The position numbers and the translations under genes are program-made. A DNA stretch of 64,000 nucleotides, taken from the NCBI GenBank assembly GCA_018902385.1, contig JABSSW010000049.1:84405-148404 (forward strand), given 5' to 3'. This document shows, piece by piece, positions 43,760-55,380 of the stretch; position 1 is the stretch's first letter; the number at the start of each line of letters is the position of its first letter. The notes beneath the pieces are model-generated. The model ran no database searches and was not told the origin of the DNA. It saw only the letters and a program-made list of their open reading frames with translations. The stretch is from Physcia stellaris. Its lineage: Eukaryota > Ascomycota > Lecanoromycetes > Caliciales > Physciaceae.

Positions 43760-44034
43760 TGTAAGGAACTCAGGGTCCAAGGCCTGCAGGAAGTGCGGGC
43801 CGGATCCCGCCATGGTTCGAAACACCAACCCATGAGACGGCCAGTTTCACCATACTAGCCACCCAACACGCATATCGCATATCGGCTAGATATTCATGCG
43901 CAGGGACTCAGGGGTTCGTACAATTCAACAGGCAGAACGAGTATATACTGCGAGGCCTGCAAGGCAATTAGTTCTGCAGTTATTAGTCTAGTCATACTAT
44001 TGTCTCCTGCATCTCTGGTGCCATGCCTCTTACA
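43760..44034 (+). repeat. 3' LTR of the nested element
   Basis: 275 bp, preceded by a purine-rich tract and followed by AAAAT at 44035-44039. About 95 percent identical to the 5' copy by eye. Confidence 0.93.
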
Positions 44035-44424
44035 AAAATAACATTAGCTCAAAATTGCTTTCGTTGTTTTTCACGATCAAATTTCTAAAGCACGACTATT
44101 TCTGAATATTTATTGTCGAATCGATTGAAACGAAATTCTTCTTCTGCATCAAAGTCTCAGTCATGTCTATTTTTATCAACATTTTTTCTGTGATCATTTT
44201 CTTTAAGTTTAAGCGCAAGATTTTTAGTCAAATTCAACAATTAGCAATTTTTTCGAAAGATGATCGAATTATCGTCGATTCATTCAAATTGATAGAAAAC
44301 ATCTTTTTTAAATTACGTTTTTTCGAAAAACGCAGATTACAATTCGGACGATGCGAAGCATGCGATAGACATTTGTATCGTCGAACAGCTTCAACAGTGA
44401 ATTCGCAAAAATTTTTTCACGATA

Positions 44425-45623
44425 TTGCAAATGCTAGATCAACTTAAGATCGATCGTGACGCGGGAATTCAGACTGTTTGGGATTGGAACGTTCACGTAG
44501 AAGACTATAATTCGTTGATCAAAAATCTCGAGAGGGTCGAGAAGGACAAGAAACACAATCGAGAGATCGCCAGCTTACTTCGACGAAAAGGTAAAAATAT
44601 AAATCAACTCAATGTCGATAAATTCAAACTCAACATCGAAAATGAAAAACTCAAAAAGAATAATCAGACGTTGCGTGACGAGATGAATATTTTTCGAATG
44701 AATTTTACAACAACGTTCATCTTTCAGAATGACATCAAATTCAAAATCGAGAATGCTAAATTGATCAATCGCAATGTAAAACTTCAAGACGAAATAAACT
44801 CTCTAAAAATCACAACAACGTCAATTTTCAATCTCACACTGCTCATCGATAAAAAGAATAGAAATGTCAAAATGTCGAATCCTTTCAAGTTCAATGAAAA
44901 CATTTCAGATTTTTTTTACGAGATCTGAAAGCAACTGATCAAAAACAAGTTCATTGTTAACGTCGATCATTTCGTCGACGAGTATATCAAAGCAACGACA
45001 TTTATCAACTGAATCGAAAACAAAACTCGCGAGCATTTTTTCGCTCGACGTAAAATCGACATTGTTTATTTCAAAACTTCTCAAATGGTTTTTGATGTTC
45101 TGACTTTGATCTATGCTGAAAAGAACAAAGAACGAAACGTACGCAATAAATTCAAAACTTTTATCATGCGTATCAATCAACGTTTTTCGAAGTTTTTTTT
45201 TTCGAATTTTTGATGTTGTTTAGTCAATTGTCTCATTACTCGAAACAGAATCTGACAGACGAATTTCGCGAGAAATTCACTTCTCAATTTCAACGAGTCA
45301 TTGTTAGTAACGACCGATTTGAAACAGTCGAGAGCTTAAAGGAGCTGATTGAAGAAATGAATCAAGAATTACATTTTTTTGAAATCACACGTTTCGGAAA
45401 TTCGACATCTAGAGATATTTCACGAATTATTTTCAAAACATCAATTGTCAAAGCCGTAGTTCGTGATAGCATGTCCAACGTCAAGAAAATCATGTTCGCC
45501 GCCGATCAGGTGATCATGAAGGCTTTTTATGATAAAGATGACATCGATAAAGATTGTTATCGCTGTGAAGATTTCAATCATTTGATACGAAATTGTTTTC
45601 TTTTTAAAATCATCGATATTTGA
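44425..45623 (+). pseudogene. Chromovirus gag remnant with coiled coil and CCHC zinc knuckle
   Basis: Starts near QMLDQLKIDRDAGIQTVWDW. A long Lys/Glu/Asn-rich helical stretch follows (residues about 30-130, ENEKLKKNNQTLRDEMN). The matrix/capsid-like part begins NPFKFNENISDFFYEI, then a TGA, then SLKELIEEMNQELHFFE in the last portion. The knuckle CYRCEDFNHLIRNC fits C-x2-C-x4-H-x4-C at about 45555-45595. The frame is broken by TGA codons at 44926 and about 45010, and by a length change in a T run near 45191-45200. This is retroelement structural protein, not functional. Confidence 0.85.
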
Positions 45624-45808
45624 TTGTTCAAGAAAATTAAGCAAGAAAAAAACATCTTGACAATCAACGAAATGAGTGAGTTTTTAATGAATTTTCAAAT
45701 CGAAATCGACTCAATTTTTTCTGATGATTATTCTAGTGATACTAGCAGCGAGATTTTTTCAATTCATGAATCGAAAAACGTCTAAATCTTCTCAGAGTCG
45801 CGACGAAA

Positions 45809-46260
45809 ATGCTGTTTATTTCAACAATGTCAAAAACATTCAACACGTTCAATAAATTTCAAAGCAATTTTTTAGTAATTAAATGTACATTAGTTTCCGA
45901 TAAATACGAACATAATTTGCAAGCATTAGTGAATACAGATGTCACTGAATACGCTTTCATTGATGAAAAGATTGCGCAGCTAGTTTGTGAAACACTTCAG
46001 ATAATTTTTGTGATTCTATCACGATCGAAACTCGTCAATGAATTCGATGGTCGAGAGGCTAAGCTCATTATTCATGTCATTTACTTTACATTTACCGTGC
46101 AGGATCATTCAGAAATCACGACTTTCATGTTCATCATCAGAATTGAAGCTCATTCGCTGATACTGGGTAAGCTCTGGATGAACGCTCACGAAGTCATCTT
46201 GAATATGAAGAACGATAAGATTATCTTCAAGCTCGATCGTTGTTCTCACTTCGAAACATT
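45809..46260 (+). pseudogene. Chromovirus aspartic protease remnant
   Basis: The segment ALVNTDVTEYAFIDEKIAQL corresponds to the retropepsin active-site region, usually D-T/S-G. Here Asp has become Asn and Gly has become Asp, both explained by G-to-A changes. The later HSLILGKLWMNAH matches the family's second conserved block (ILGxPWL). The frame itself is uninterrupted over 200 codons, but the catalytic residue is lost. Confidence 0.8.
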
Positions 46261-46899
46261 CAAAATTCTGAGAATTAAAAGCGAGCGATCAATTCTTTTA
46301 AAAGATTTATTTCTCATCGTCAACATCATCGATCAAGCAATCGATATCGATAAATTTTTAAAAATATCGAATTATTCAAAAACGATCATTCTCATTTTCG
46401 TTCAAAATTAAATTTTTTTTTTTTATCGTCGAGAACTTCGAGAACGACGAGAAATTCTTTTTCAAAAACATATTGAATTTTAATTCCGATATGCTATCGA
46501 GAAGATTGATAAAAAATATTTTTCTGTCAAACTCTCGAGAAAGAAAAGACGAATTAAAATCATACGAGATTCTCAACGATTTATTTTCGTGAAAATTTCT
46601 GTTCGAAGATCGAATTTAGTCAAGAAATCTGCTCGACGATTTAGTAGACGATTCAAAATTTCGACTTTCGACAATGAAAACAATGAACAAAATTTCGACT
46701 ATGAAGCGTTTTTGAATGTCGTTTTTATCGACGTCGTTGTTTATCAATTTTTGACAAAATCGAAAGAAAGAAAAAAGAAAATCAAAACGTTCTCATTGAT
46801 CATGAAGAAATTGAACGAAATCATTGACGACGTTCAAAAAAAAAATCTAATCAAAATAGAATTCGATTTCGATATCGATTTCAAAAAAAATTTTTAAAA

Positions 46900-47720
46900 T
46901 CATGAAAGCAATCGTCGAGAAATTGAAACGAAAAATTTTTGATTTCTTTAAACGATTCGAAAGCGTCTTTCAATTTCAAAAAAGTCGATAAATTATTTTT
47001 TCATAAATTTTACGATCACAAAATCGAGTTGATCGAAAAATCGAAACAATTGTTTCGAAGTCGAGTTTATTCTTTATCGTCAAAGAAATTCGAGATTTTT
47101 CAGAAATATTTTCACGAGAATTTTCAAAAAAATTTATCAATTCAAACAAAACATCGTACGTATCGTTCATTTTATTCGTCGTCAAATCGAACGAACAACT
47201 TCGTTTCTGTGTGAATTATCGAAAGTTGAACGTCATAATCAAGCGCAATGAATATTCTATATCATTGATTGAAAAAATTCTTGCTCGAGTTATAGATTGC
47301 AAATTTTTGTTCAAACTGAACATCATATCGACTTTCAATAAATTTCGAATGAACTCACAAAACGAAAAACTGACTATTTTTATATGCTCGTTGAGCATTT
47401 ACAAATATCATGTATTATTTTTCGAACTAACAAATAATTCGACGAGTTGACAATATTACATGAACGATTTGTTGTTCGAATACATTAATCATTTCTGTCA
47501 AGTTTATTTGAACGATATTTTTATTTACAGCAAAATTCGAAGAAAACATGAACGACATTTCACACAAATGTTTTAAAAGTTGAAAAAAATCGAGCTTCAA
47601 ATTGATATCAAGAAATGCGAATTCTTTCAAACGAAAATCTCATTTTTGAACGTCATATTAACGACAAAGAGTTTACGTATGAATTTCAAAAAAATTCAAA
47701 ATATCGTCAATTGAACTCGT
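46900..47720 (+). pseudogene. Chromovirus reverse transcriptase remnant
   Basis: CVNYRKLNVIIKRNEYSISL corresponds to the RT block usually written RVDYRxLNxxTIKxxYPLPL. The sequence near 47505-47516 reads YLND, inside VYLNDIFIYS, where the catalytic motif is Y-x-D-D, so one Asp is now Asn. KKCEF and CNFYRRFIK follow. TGA codons replace expected Trp, as in STS*QYYMNDLL. Frame changes occur near 47140-47210. Confidence 0.88.
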
Positions 47721-47799
47721 TTAATTTGCATTAAGAAAATACAAACGTTTGTGAATTTTTGCAATTTTTATCGTCGTTTCATCAAAACATTTTTCAAAT

Positions 47800-48300
47800 T
47801 CGTCAAATTTTTGATTCGAATGATCAAAAAGAAAATTGATTTCGAATGAATCGATTTCGTCAATGAAACGTTCGAAGCATTGAAGAAATAAATTATCGAA
47901 ATTTTCATATTTCGACATTACGATCGTAATCGTAAAATTATATTAAAAATTGACTCATCAAATTGATGTTTGAGTGAAATTCTGTCGCAATACGATGACG
48001 AAAAAATTTTTCATTCGATGATTTTCTTCAGCAAAAAGATGATTTCTGTCGAATGCAATTACGAGATATACGACAAAAAATTTCTAATCATTATTCGATG
48101 TCTGAAACATTGAAAATTCGAACTCGAAGACATCGACGAGTTCGTCGAAATTTACATCGATCACAAAAATCTGAAAATTTTCATGACAAACAAAAAATTT
48201 ACTTCTCGTCAAATACGCTGAACAGAAATTTTGATCGACTACAACATCAAAATTCAATATCAATTCGAAATCAAGAATGTTAAAGCGAACGTTTTGATTC
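47800..48300 (+). pseudogene. Chromovirus RNase H remnant
   Basis: The order is [38 protein letters not shown] and IDHKNLKIFMTNKKF. These correspond to the Ty3-type RNase H blocks (TDAS, FSRK, NYEIYDKE and TDHKNL). The first Asp of TDHKNL is kept. Several TGA codons interrupt at Trp positions. Confidence 0.85.
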
Positions 48301-48539
48301 GAATGTTTAAATTTCGCTTTGTCGATGACGACGAACGAAAATTCTATAAAAAACAAATTCTGTTGTCGTTCTTTCGATTGCAATTGTGTTCGATTGACGC
48401 TCAAAACGATTTGTACGAACGAATAATGAAAATCAATCGAGAAAATGAAAATTGTATTAGTCATCGTCAAATTCTGATCGATGAACAAATCATCAACGAG
48501 AAAGTAAATTTACAAGAATGTTCAAATCGAGACGACGTT

Positions 48540-49390
48540 TTTTTCAAAAACGAAAATCTATGAATATCAAATCGTTTGAATTTCATGATTGAAATAATTC
48601 GCGATGTTCACGATCAATTTTTCTGTGCTCATTCGAACATGAATCGCATTGAAGAATTCATTAAACGTTATTATTATTGATTTAATATACGATTATCTAT
48701 CAAACGTTACATTCGTAATTGTCACAAATGTCAACGTTTTAAAATTTTTCACGATGATCGTCATGAATTACTAACATCATTGTCAATTTTTAGTCAGCGA
48801 TGAGTGAATATTTCGATAAACTTCATAATCGAATTATTTGAGTTCAGAGAGAACAACGTTATTTGCATTATTATCGATCGATTAATCAAAAAACGACATT
48901 ATGTTTTCTGTGTGATCGAGAATGACGATTTGACAGTCGAGATCTGCGTCAAAATATTGCTTCATTACGTATTTCGCACACATGATTTATTTTTTTTATC
49001 GTTTCGAATCGAGATGATCAATTTGTGAGTCGCGTTTGAAAAACTTTCTGCAAACGTCTAAAAATCAAATGTAAACTGTTCACGACATTTCAGTTTCAAA
49101 CGAATGATCAAATCGAACGAACTAATCAAGACATTGAAATTCGTCTACGTTTATATTGCAATTATCGTCAAAACGATTGAGTTGAATGAATCGACATCAT
49201 GAAATTCGCTGACAACAATGACGTTTTCGCAATCACAGATTTCATTCCGTTTTTCATCAATAAAGATTATCATTCTCGAATGATCTTTGGCTCGAATTTA
49301 GATGATTACGAAATCATTAAAAAGCGTTTATTGATCAAACAGAACGAATTTATCGTCGAAAAAATGAATCGCATCATCGAGTGAATCAAA
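48540..49390 (+). pseudogene. Chromovirus integrase remnant
   Basis: The N-terminal zinc region has VHDQFFCAHSNMNR followed about 30 residues later by CHKCQR (HHCC type). The core has ISINFIIELFEF, where ISMDFI is usual, so the first catalytic Asp is Asn, then IIDRLIKKRHYV and LLHYVFRTHDL. After a frame change come NQDIEIRLRLYCNYRQND, KFADNNDVFAITDFIPFFIN, and MNRIIE followed by a TGA. Confidence 0.85.
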
Positions 49391-49714
49391 ATCAATGCTG
49401 TTAACGTTAAACAAAGAATGACGATTCGAATCAACAAATTTCGCTACTCGATCAGTTTTGAAATAAAGAATTTTGTATGATTGAATCGTCGTCACATCAA
49501 AACAGTTCGTTCATCTGACAAATTGAATGACAAAAATTGAGTTCATATCTCGTTGTCAAAAGACGAGACATTGTTTACGAGCTGAAACTACTCGATGACA
49601 TGCACATTCATTCAGTTTTTCATTTCTGATTGCTAAGAAAAGATTTCAACGACTCGTTGAAAAAGCAACACAACGATTTTTCGAAATTCGTTATCGCAAA
49701 TGAAACGCTCGAAT

Positions 49715-49918
49715 GAAAATTCGACGACATATTGCAATTTCGATATCATTATTATCGTTTTCAATATCGTTGCAAATGATCGAGTTGAAATTTTCACGAT
49801 CGCATTTGATACTATGTCGACGACGATGAATTTCAAAATGCTCAAAATATCGTCGATGTCTTTCACGAAATTAATTCAAAAACAGCAAAATCTGTTCTGC
49901 GAAATGATTAAATCGTGA
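49715..49918 (+). pseudogene. Chromodomain remnant at the integrase C-terminus
   Basis: KFDDILQFRYHYR, QYRCK with a TGA where Trp is expected, YYVDDDEFQNAQNIVDVFHE. These match the VDDILD...QYxVKWxGW...FxNAxxxVxEFH pattern of chromovirus chromodomains, which read histone marks and guide insertion to heterochromatin. Small frame changes separate the pieces. Confidence 0.75.
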
Positions 49919-50020
49919 ACTTTATTGTCTATGATCGATCAAAAAATTGTCACTGAATTCGTTACAATTCATTTTTAGATTGACGTCAATAATTTTTTTT
50001 TTCGCTCTCATTCGTTTCAT

Positions 50021-50105
50021 TGTCATTTTGCGTTATTTACAGTCAGAATTTACGTCGCATGAAGAATTGAATCGTGTCAAAAACATTTTCAGAAATTGTC
50101 GTCAA
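50021..50105 (+). repeat. Mutated copy of a short motif shared with the nested element
   Basis: TTTACGTCGCATGAAGAATT followed by GAATCGTGTCAAAAACATTTTCAGAA matches, after RIP-type changes, TTACGGCGCATGGAGGGCTG and GAACCGTGCCAGAAACATTTTCAGAG at 43,070-43,125. It lies in the 3' non-pol part of the chromovirus. Confidence 0.75.
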
Positions 50106-50219
50106 ATTTGTATGAACAATAAATGATAATGTAAGATGTCATGCAATGATATGAATAAACAACAAAAAGTTCGAACATTTGCAAATTCGTCAACAAAATT
50201 CTCAATTGCTTACTAATGA

Positions 50220-50753
50220 CACGCGAAATTATCTGTAAAATTCGTACAAAATATTCGCTTTTCAAAAGATTTATTACATGCATATTTCGCTGAATGCATT
50301 GTACGAATCAGCTGTTCTATATGCGGTAACGTCGACGTGTTAACTGTGATGACAGAAATTTCATCAATTTGATCAAACTGTTCGTTTCGTGATATCAATC
50401 TGATGTTGCAAGAATTTTCATGTTTGTCGATACGCGAAGCCGAATCATCAATTACTAATGTTCGTCGAAATTGTCTTTTACGAATTGTATGAACTGATCA
50501 TTTTTCAAAACATTCATTGTTTTCACGCTTTGACGCATGCAATGTACACATCGATTTTCGCACACTCGAAAATTTCAATGCATTAAAGATTGTAACGACG
50601 ATTTTATTAACATGCTCGAACTGTTTATCTCAAAATATGATCATGTGAATGTTTTCAAGATTTCGACGAATCTATTTCGTTGACGAGATTTATTTCGCGA
50701 TGTTTCGCGTTTATTTTTTTGTCTCGACGACAAATCAATTCAACGTCATTTAA
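50220..50753 (+). other. Possible extra cysteine-rich reading frame downstream of pol
   Basis: Between the chromodomain and the 3' LTR one frame is open for 178 codons except for three TGA codons of the Trp-loss type, ending at a TAA at 50751. It contains FAECIVRISCSICGNVDV and LLTCSNCLSQN, giving several CxxC pairs. It could be a remnant of an additional protein. In this composition TAA and TAG are rare anyway, so chance openness is possible. Confidence 0.3.
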
Positions 50754-50837
50754 CGACATATCTACATCGCGCAAGACGTTCAAAAAGAAAAATCAATTAG
50801 TCGTTTCGAGACGAAATTGAAAAAGAACGAGAAATAA

Positions 50838-51064
50838 TGTGACGAGCGTGCATCGAATTCAACATTTGAAATCAACATTTGATCAATCACTAAATTTAAC
50901 ATTTTTATTTTATTACATCGAATGTTAAAATCGAGATTCGTTTTGACGCATTCAAACGATTTAATTTTCTACATATGTTTTTACAGATTTTTCATGTATT
51001 TGCTTTTCATTTAGAAATTCTCGTGTAGTTATGTATTAGTTCAATCAATGCATGACATTTCACA
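50838..51064 (+). repeat. 3' LTR of the chromovirus
   Basis: 227 bp, same termini as the 5' copy. Preceded by a purine tract (GAAAAAGAACGAGAAATAA) and followed by AGATT at 51065-51069. Confidence 0.95.
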
Positions 51065-51069
51065 AGATT

Positions 51070-54000
51070 TGATTTTTATTAATACGAAAAATAAAACGAA
51101 TTTGACATGAATGATGAAAATATCGATCAACTGTATCGACAATTAGATTTTCAATTTTTTTCTCGTAGTCGTTTTCATTTCGAATTGAGTATTGTTCGAA
51201 ATTTTCGAATCTCGATATTCAGCAACAAAAATTCTTCTTTTCATTTATCACATGAACAAAAAAATTCGAAAACATTGCAAACATTCTTTCAACGATGACA
51301 AAATCGAACAAGAATGACAACAATTCATGAAACATTGATTCGAAATTGTTCACGTTTTCACTCGTGAGAGCTACAAACTAATTTAAAAAATTTGAAAAAT
51401 AAATACGAACGTTTTTATCGCGACGAAATCGTGTATTTGCGCAAAATCTGATTTGATGTTTCATGACGACGTTGTTTTTGCAATTATAACATCAACGACA
51501 TGTTGCATTTCAACGCTCATAAATCTTTTCGAATTGAAAACGATCATCGCATTTTGAAACAAATGCTCAAATGTTTCATTGACAATATGAAATTTGTAGT
51601 CAAACGTTTGAAAATTCTATTAATTTTTTTAAACAATATGAAAATTATTTCGAAGTCGTTAAACAAATTCGAACGAAATCAACAATCACGAAATTTAATC
51701 GACAATTTTATCGCAATTTGTTTATTCGAATTACATTTCACGTTTTGCACAAAATCGAAAAACAATACAAACGATTCATCAAAATCAAAAAAAAATCGAA
51801 TACACATTCTTTTGAATCGTGTATTGACATTCACAATATTACAACAAATATTTCGTGTGCTCACAATATACGAGACATTTTGAAACAATTCGAAATCGAT
51901 TAATCTGAAAATGCATCGTTGTTTTCGTTTGAATTGTTTCATTTCATTTCAAAATATTAAAATCTAAATTCTCTTTCATCACATCGAAATTTGATATCAT
52001 TTCGTTTTGAAACTCATTGATCACGCACGTCGACTCGAACTCGAATTCGAATTGAAATATTTTTGACATCATGAAACGTTTTTTTGACGTAAATTACGTG
52101 TTATGAAATAGTCGCGATCGATTTCAATCACGTTTCGTTTTTTTCGTTTTATCGATTGACGATAAAAACGATGTTTTCAATTCTGATCGTGTTTTCGAAA
52201 ATAATGATGTCGTCGATATTGATCGAAATGACGATTTTGTTGTCAATGATGACGATGTTTTCGATGTTGACGATGATGACGAAAACTCAATTGTTGATCA
52301 TTCGAATGACGATGTTTTTTCGAACTTTGCTCGTGTTTTCGATAATGATGATGTTTTCAATTTTGTTCACGACGAAAACAATGTTTTTAACTTTGATCAC
52401 GTCGATGATATTGACAATGTCATGAATGTTGATCATATTTTCGATGTTGACGACGTCGACGTTATTGAAATGACAAACAAAAAATTTGCAATCATCGAAT
52501 TGAAAGACAAACATCGAAAATCACAAAGCAAAAACGACACAACAACTCGAATCAAAAAACGAAAATCAAAATTCATCGATCGAAATCTTTTTGATCATGA
52601 GTCGAAATTTTCAGATATGACGATTCGAAACAAAAAAACGAAATTGATCGAAATCAAGATTACACGAAAGAAGATTGTCAAAATGACGCAATCGATTGAA
52701 ATTCAGAATACATTAGAACGTGATCGAGATCGCGATGATCGAAATCGCGATAATCGAAATAAAAATGTCACACGCAATAAAGTGATGATTGAAAAATCAA
52801 TGAAAATGTTCAACGACAATTTCGATTTTTTGACAATGTTTTCGAAAAAACAACGATTTCGATCATTTGTTCAACGATGATGATTATGAAAACGCGAATG
52901 ACGAGAATCATGATTCGAATTTGAACATTAAATAGTTCAACTTTTTCAAAAAATTGAAAAATATGATTGTTTGACTAGAAATTTAATAAAAAGCAAAATG
53001 TTCAAAAACAATCACGTCGACGTTGATAATATTATAACATGTATTCATAAATAGATTTCAATCGAGAAATATTTTTTCAACAATTAGAATCATCAATACA
53101 ATTATTTTTTCGACGTTCGATGCTATTATTCTTTGAAAATGTTGAAACGTACGATTAAAATCATACATGTATGCGAATTTCATGAATTATCATTGATTTC
53201 ACATGAAAATGCAAAATGCGTGAAACAAATTCACATCATGATATTTATTTTTCGTGTTATTTGATGTTTGAGAACGAATTTTCTTTTTCGTTGAAATTCG
53301 TTATTTCGAAAATCAAACATCATACATTTTATATTCGCATAACGTTATCATTAATACGTCATTATTCTTTGAAAATTCAACAAGATACGACATCAAACAT
53401 TTTTACATTTCAAGAAATTGTTATTGAAAACGATGCACATGATTTTCGCATGTGATTCAAATTGTTTTTTTTCACGAAAAAATGAAAAAATTGAGAAAAT
53501 TAAAATTGCATGAATGTGATTATCGAAATTTTGAATGAAAAAAATAAAATCAGAAATTCAAATATTTGAAACATGAATGAAAATATTGATCACAATGATT
53601 TTGTCATTGATGATTTGAACTTTGATATTATTATTTGTGATATAAACATTTTGTATGAAAATGAATGTATTGTTTTGTAAAATACAGAAAATTTAATATT
53701 GAATGCAAAAACTATTATTGAAAATATGTTTGTTGTATTATATGATATTTACATTTCAATGCTAAATTCAAATATGTTAATTTAGAATTTTAGTATTAAC
53801 AATACAAAACAAATGTATTTCATTTCATTTTTTTCGTTTGAAACAATCATTTTGTTCATTTATAATTCGATCAATTCGAAAAACAATTTTTCAAAAGTCA
53901 AATCATGCATGACAATTATGATAAAATTTTTGATGTTTTATAATGAGCAAATTTCAAATGATTTCGATCGACAAACTGAAAAAAAAAATTTGAAAAATAA

Positions 54001-54159
54001 ACATTATCTTTGCGAAAATGTGACGATAAAGTAGAACGACTAAATAAGAATTAATGAATATGTTCAATGCTGAATGTTGATTTTCGTGAAACGATGACTG
54101 ACACAAATGCAAAAATTTCGAAAAAAAAAAAGAAAAAAAAAGTTGAAAAAAGAAAAAAG
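51070..54159. other. Mutated repeat DNA, right flank of the chromovirus
   Basis: The plus-strand frame from 51107 (MNDENIDQLYRQLDFQFFS) continues with scattered TGA codons through about 51,900, including LHFNAHKSFRIENDHRILKQ, so an old protein gene of a transposon seems likely, but I did not recognise it. Another open frame at 52422-52880 is Lys/Arg/Asp-rich. Frames at 53216-53455 are short. Confidence 0.5.
52150..52480 (+). repeat. Low-complexity GATGAC/GATGTT tract
   Basis: Degenerate repeats of GATGATGAC, GATGTTTTC and GATGTTGAC run for about 330 bp. One frame would encode an Asp-rich stretch and another reads as Met/Thr/Ile-rich. It looks like a mutated trinucleotide-derived acidic region. 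Confidence 0.6.
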
Positions 54160-54164
54160 ACATG

Positions 54165-55380
54165 TAGAATTTTTTGAATGACGCATCGTGTTTATATATG
54201 CAAATAAATGATCAATGATTTAACGAAATGAAATCGATTTGTTAATTTAGTGATTAGAATTGCGATTTAAATTGTAAATGATAAATTTTCATTCAAAAAA
54301 TGTTCGAATTCGATTCGTGTGATGAGCATTTGATGCTACAATTGAAAAAATCGAACAATAACAACTTTGAATTCAATGAAAACGTTATAACAATGTTTGA
54401 TTATCGAATTCGCGTTTCGACATCTAATTGACTAATTTGAAATCAATGCTAAAATGTGAAATATAACAGACAACAAACATCATTTTTTGTTGTTGTAATG
54501 ACGATGTTGAAAACTCGTGAATATTTTGCGCAAAATACGAAACTGAAAAAGAAATTGTCGATTGATTTGATTGAAAAACGATGAACGCGATGAAACAACG
54601 ATTGAAAATGACAAAAAAATAAATCATGACAAAATAAAAACGACGTGATAGTATCGTGAGAAAAGAAAAAAAAAATCATGATTGAATAAAAATGAAATGA
54701 TCGTTTGAGTTGTGATCGTTTGCGCGAAATTGAAAAAAAAAAAAAGAAAAATCGAAATTGAAAAAAAAAAAAAAAGAAAAATCGTGACAAAATAAAAGCG
54801 AAATGATCGTTCGAATTGTAATCGTCTAAACGAAATTGAAAAAAAAAAAACAGAAAAATCGTGACATAATAAAAACGAAATGATCGTTTGAGTTGTAATC
54901 GTCTAAACGAAATTGAAAAAAAAAAAGAAAAAAATCGTGACAAAATAAAAACGAAACGAACGCACGAACGAAAAAAATGATAAAAAAAAAAATTGCAAAA
55001 AAAAATTCATTGAAAAAACAATTTGATTTAATTATTAGTTACGTCGTCGATGATGAAATTCGATGTCATTGATTTCGTTTTGTTGAACGAATTCATTTCA
55101 TCGCGATGAAAAATTTTTTTAATTTCTGACGTGCGTGAGATTTACGACGTGATGAAAATTATAGAAACGCGTTGAATCGTGTCAAAACACATTTAAGAAT
55201 TCAAAATTTCGTATTACAACTCATCGTCGTGAAAATGAAAAATCAAACGTCGTGTAAAAATAAACAAAAAAAAAACGAAAAATTAAACGAGAATGCGAAA
55301 TTAAATTTCATCGATTTCGCAATAACAATTTCACGAGTTGATGATCATGAATCAACATATGAAATGAAAAAACAATATAA
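54165..55380 (+). repeat. Left arm of a 1.1-kb imperfect inverted repeat
   Basis: Read in reverse complement, the arm at 58150-59280 follows this one through several anchor words: GTTTATATATGCAAATAAA, GATTTAACGA, AATTTGAAATCAATGCTAA/AATTTGAAATCATTGCTAA, GTGAAATATAACA, GATTTACGACGTGATGAAAA, TTGAATCGTGTCAAAA, ATTACAACTCATCGTC and GATGATCATGAATCA. Similarity is broken by length differences in the A-run tandem repeats. Confidence 0.75.
54674..54990 (+). repeat. Tandem repeat, unit about 75-77 bp
   Basis: Units of the form ATCGTGACAAAATAAAA, CGAAATGATCGTT, GTAATCGTCTAAACGAAATTG and a long A run start near 54674, 54781, 54858 and 54933. The copies at 54781, 54858 and 54933 are 77 and 75 apart; the first interval is longer because of a partial duplication. 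Confidence 0.75.

Larger units (their letters stand above)
37916..44034 (+). mobile_element. Nested, non-RIPed LTR retroelement without recognisable proteins (LARD-like)
   Basis: LTRs at 37916-38193 and 43760-44034 share TGTAAGGAACTCAGGG starts and CCATGCCTCTTACA ends (TGTAAG...CTTACA), and five-base duplications AAAAT flank the element. A purine-rich AGGAGGGGG tract lies just before the 3' LTR. The 5.57-kb interior has normal composition but no gag, protease, RT or integrase motif that I could find; the longest frame is 134 codons. Instead it contains several internally repeated segments. It probably is a non-autonomous element moved by another element's enzymes, or a heavily decayed one. 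LTRs differ at about 13 substitutions plus two small indels in 275 bp, nearly half transversions, so ageing was by ordinary mutation, not RIP. Confidence 0.9.
37316..51064 (+). mobile_element. RIP-mutated Ty3/gypsy chromovirus, interrupted by a nested LTR element
   Basis: Paired LTRs (37316-37541 and 50838-51064) begin TGTGACGAGCG, end ATTTCACA and are flanked by the same five bases, AGATT. Without the nested insertion at 37916-44039 the element is about 7.6 kb. Between the LTRs the order is gag with coiled coil and zinc knuckle, aspartic protease, reverse transcriptase, RNase H, integrase and chromodomain, which defines a chromovirus. Every domain carries many in-frame TGA codons where Trp is expected, and catalytic Asp codons have become Asn, so the element is dead. 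A purine-rich tract (about 50816-50837) sits just before the 3' LTR. No TGG-type tRNA primer site follows the 5' LTR. Confidence 0.93.

Noticed and set aside
37316-51064. Reading the dead pol frames as live genes with TGA read as Trp (recoding)
   Set aside because: Nearby nuclear genes use TGA as a stop and Trp as TGG. Catalytic Asp-to-Asn changes show mutational decay, not a code change.
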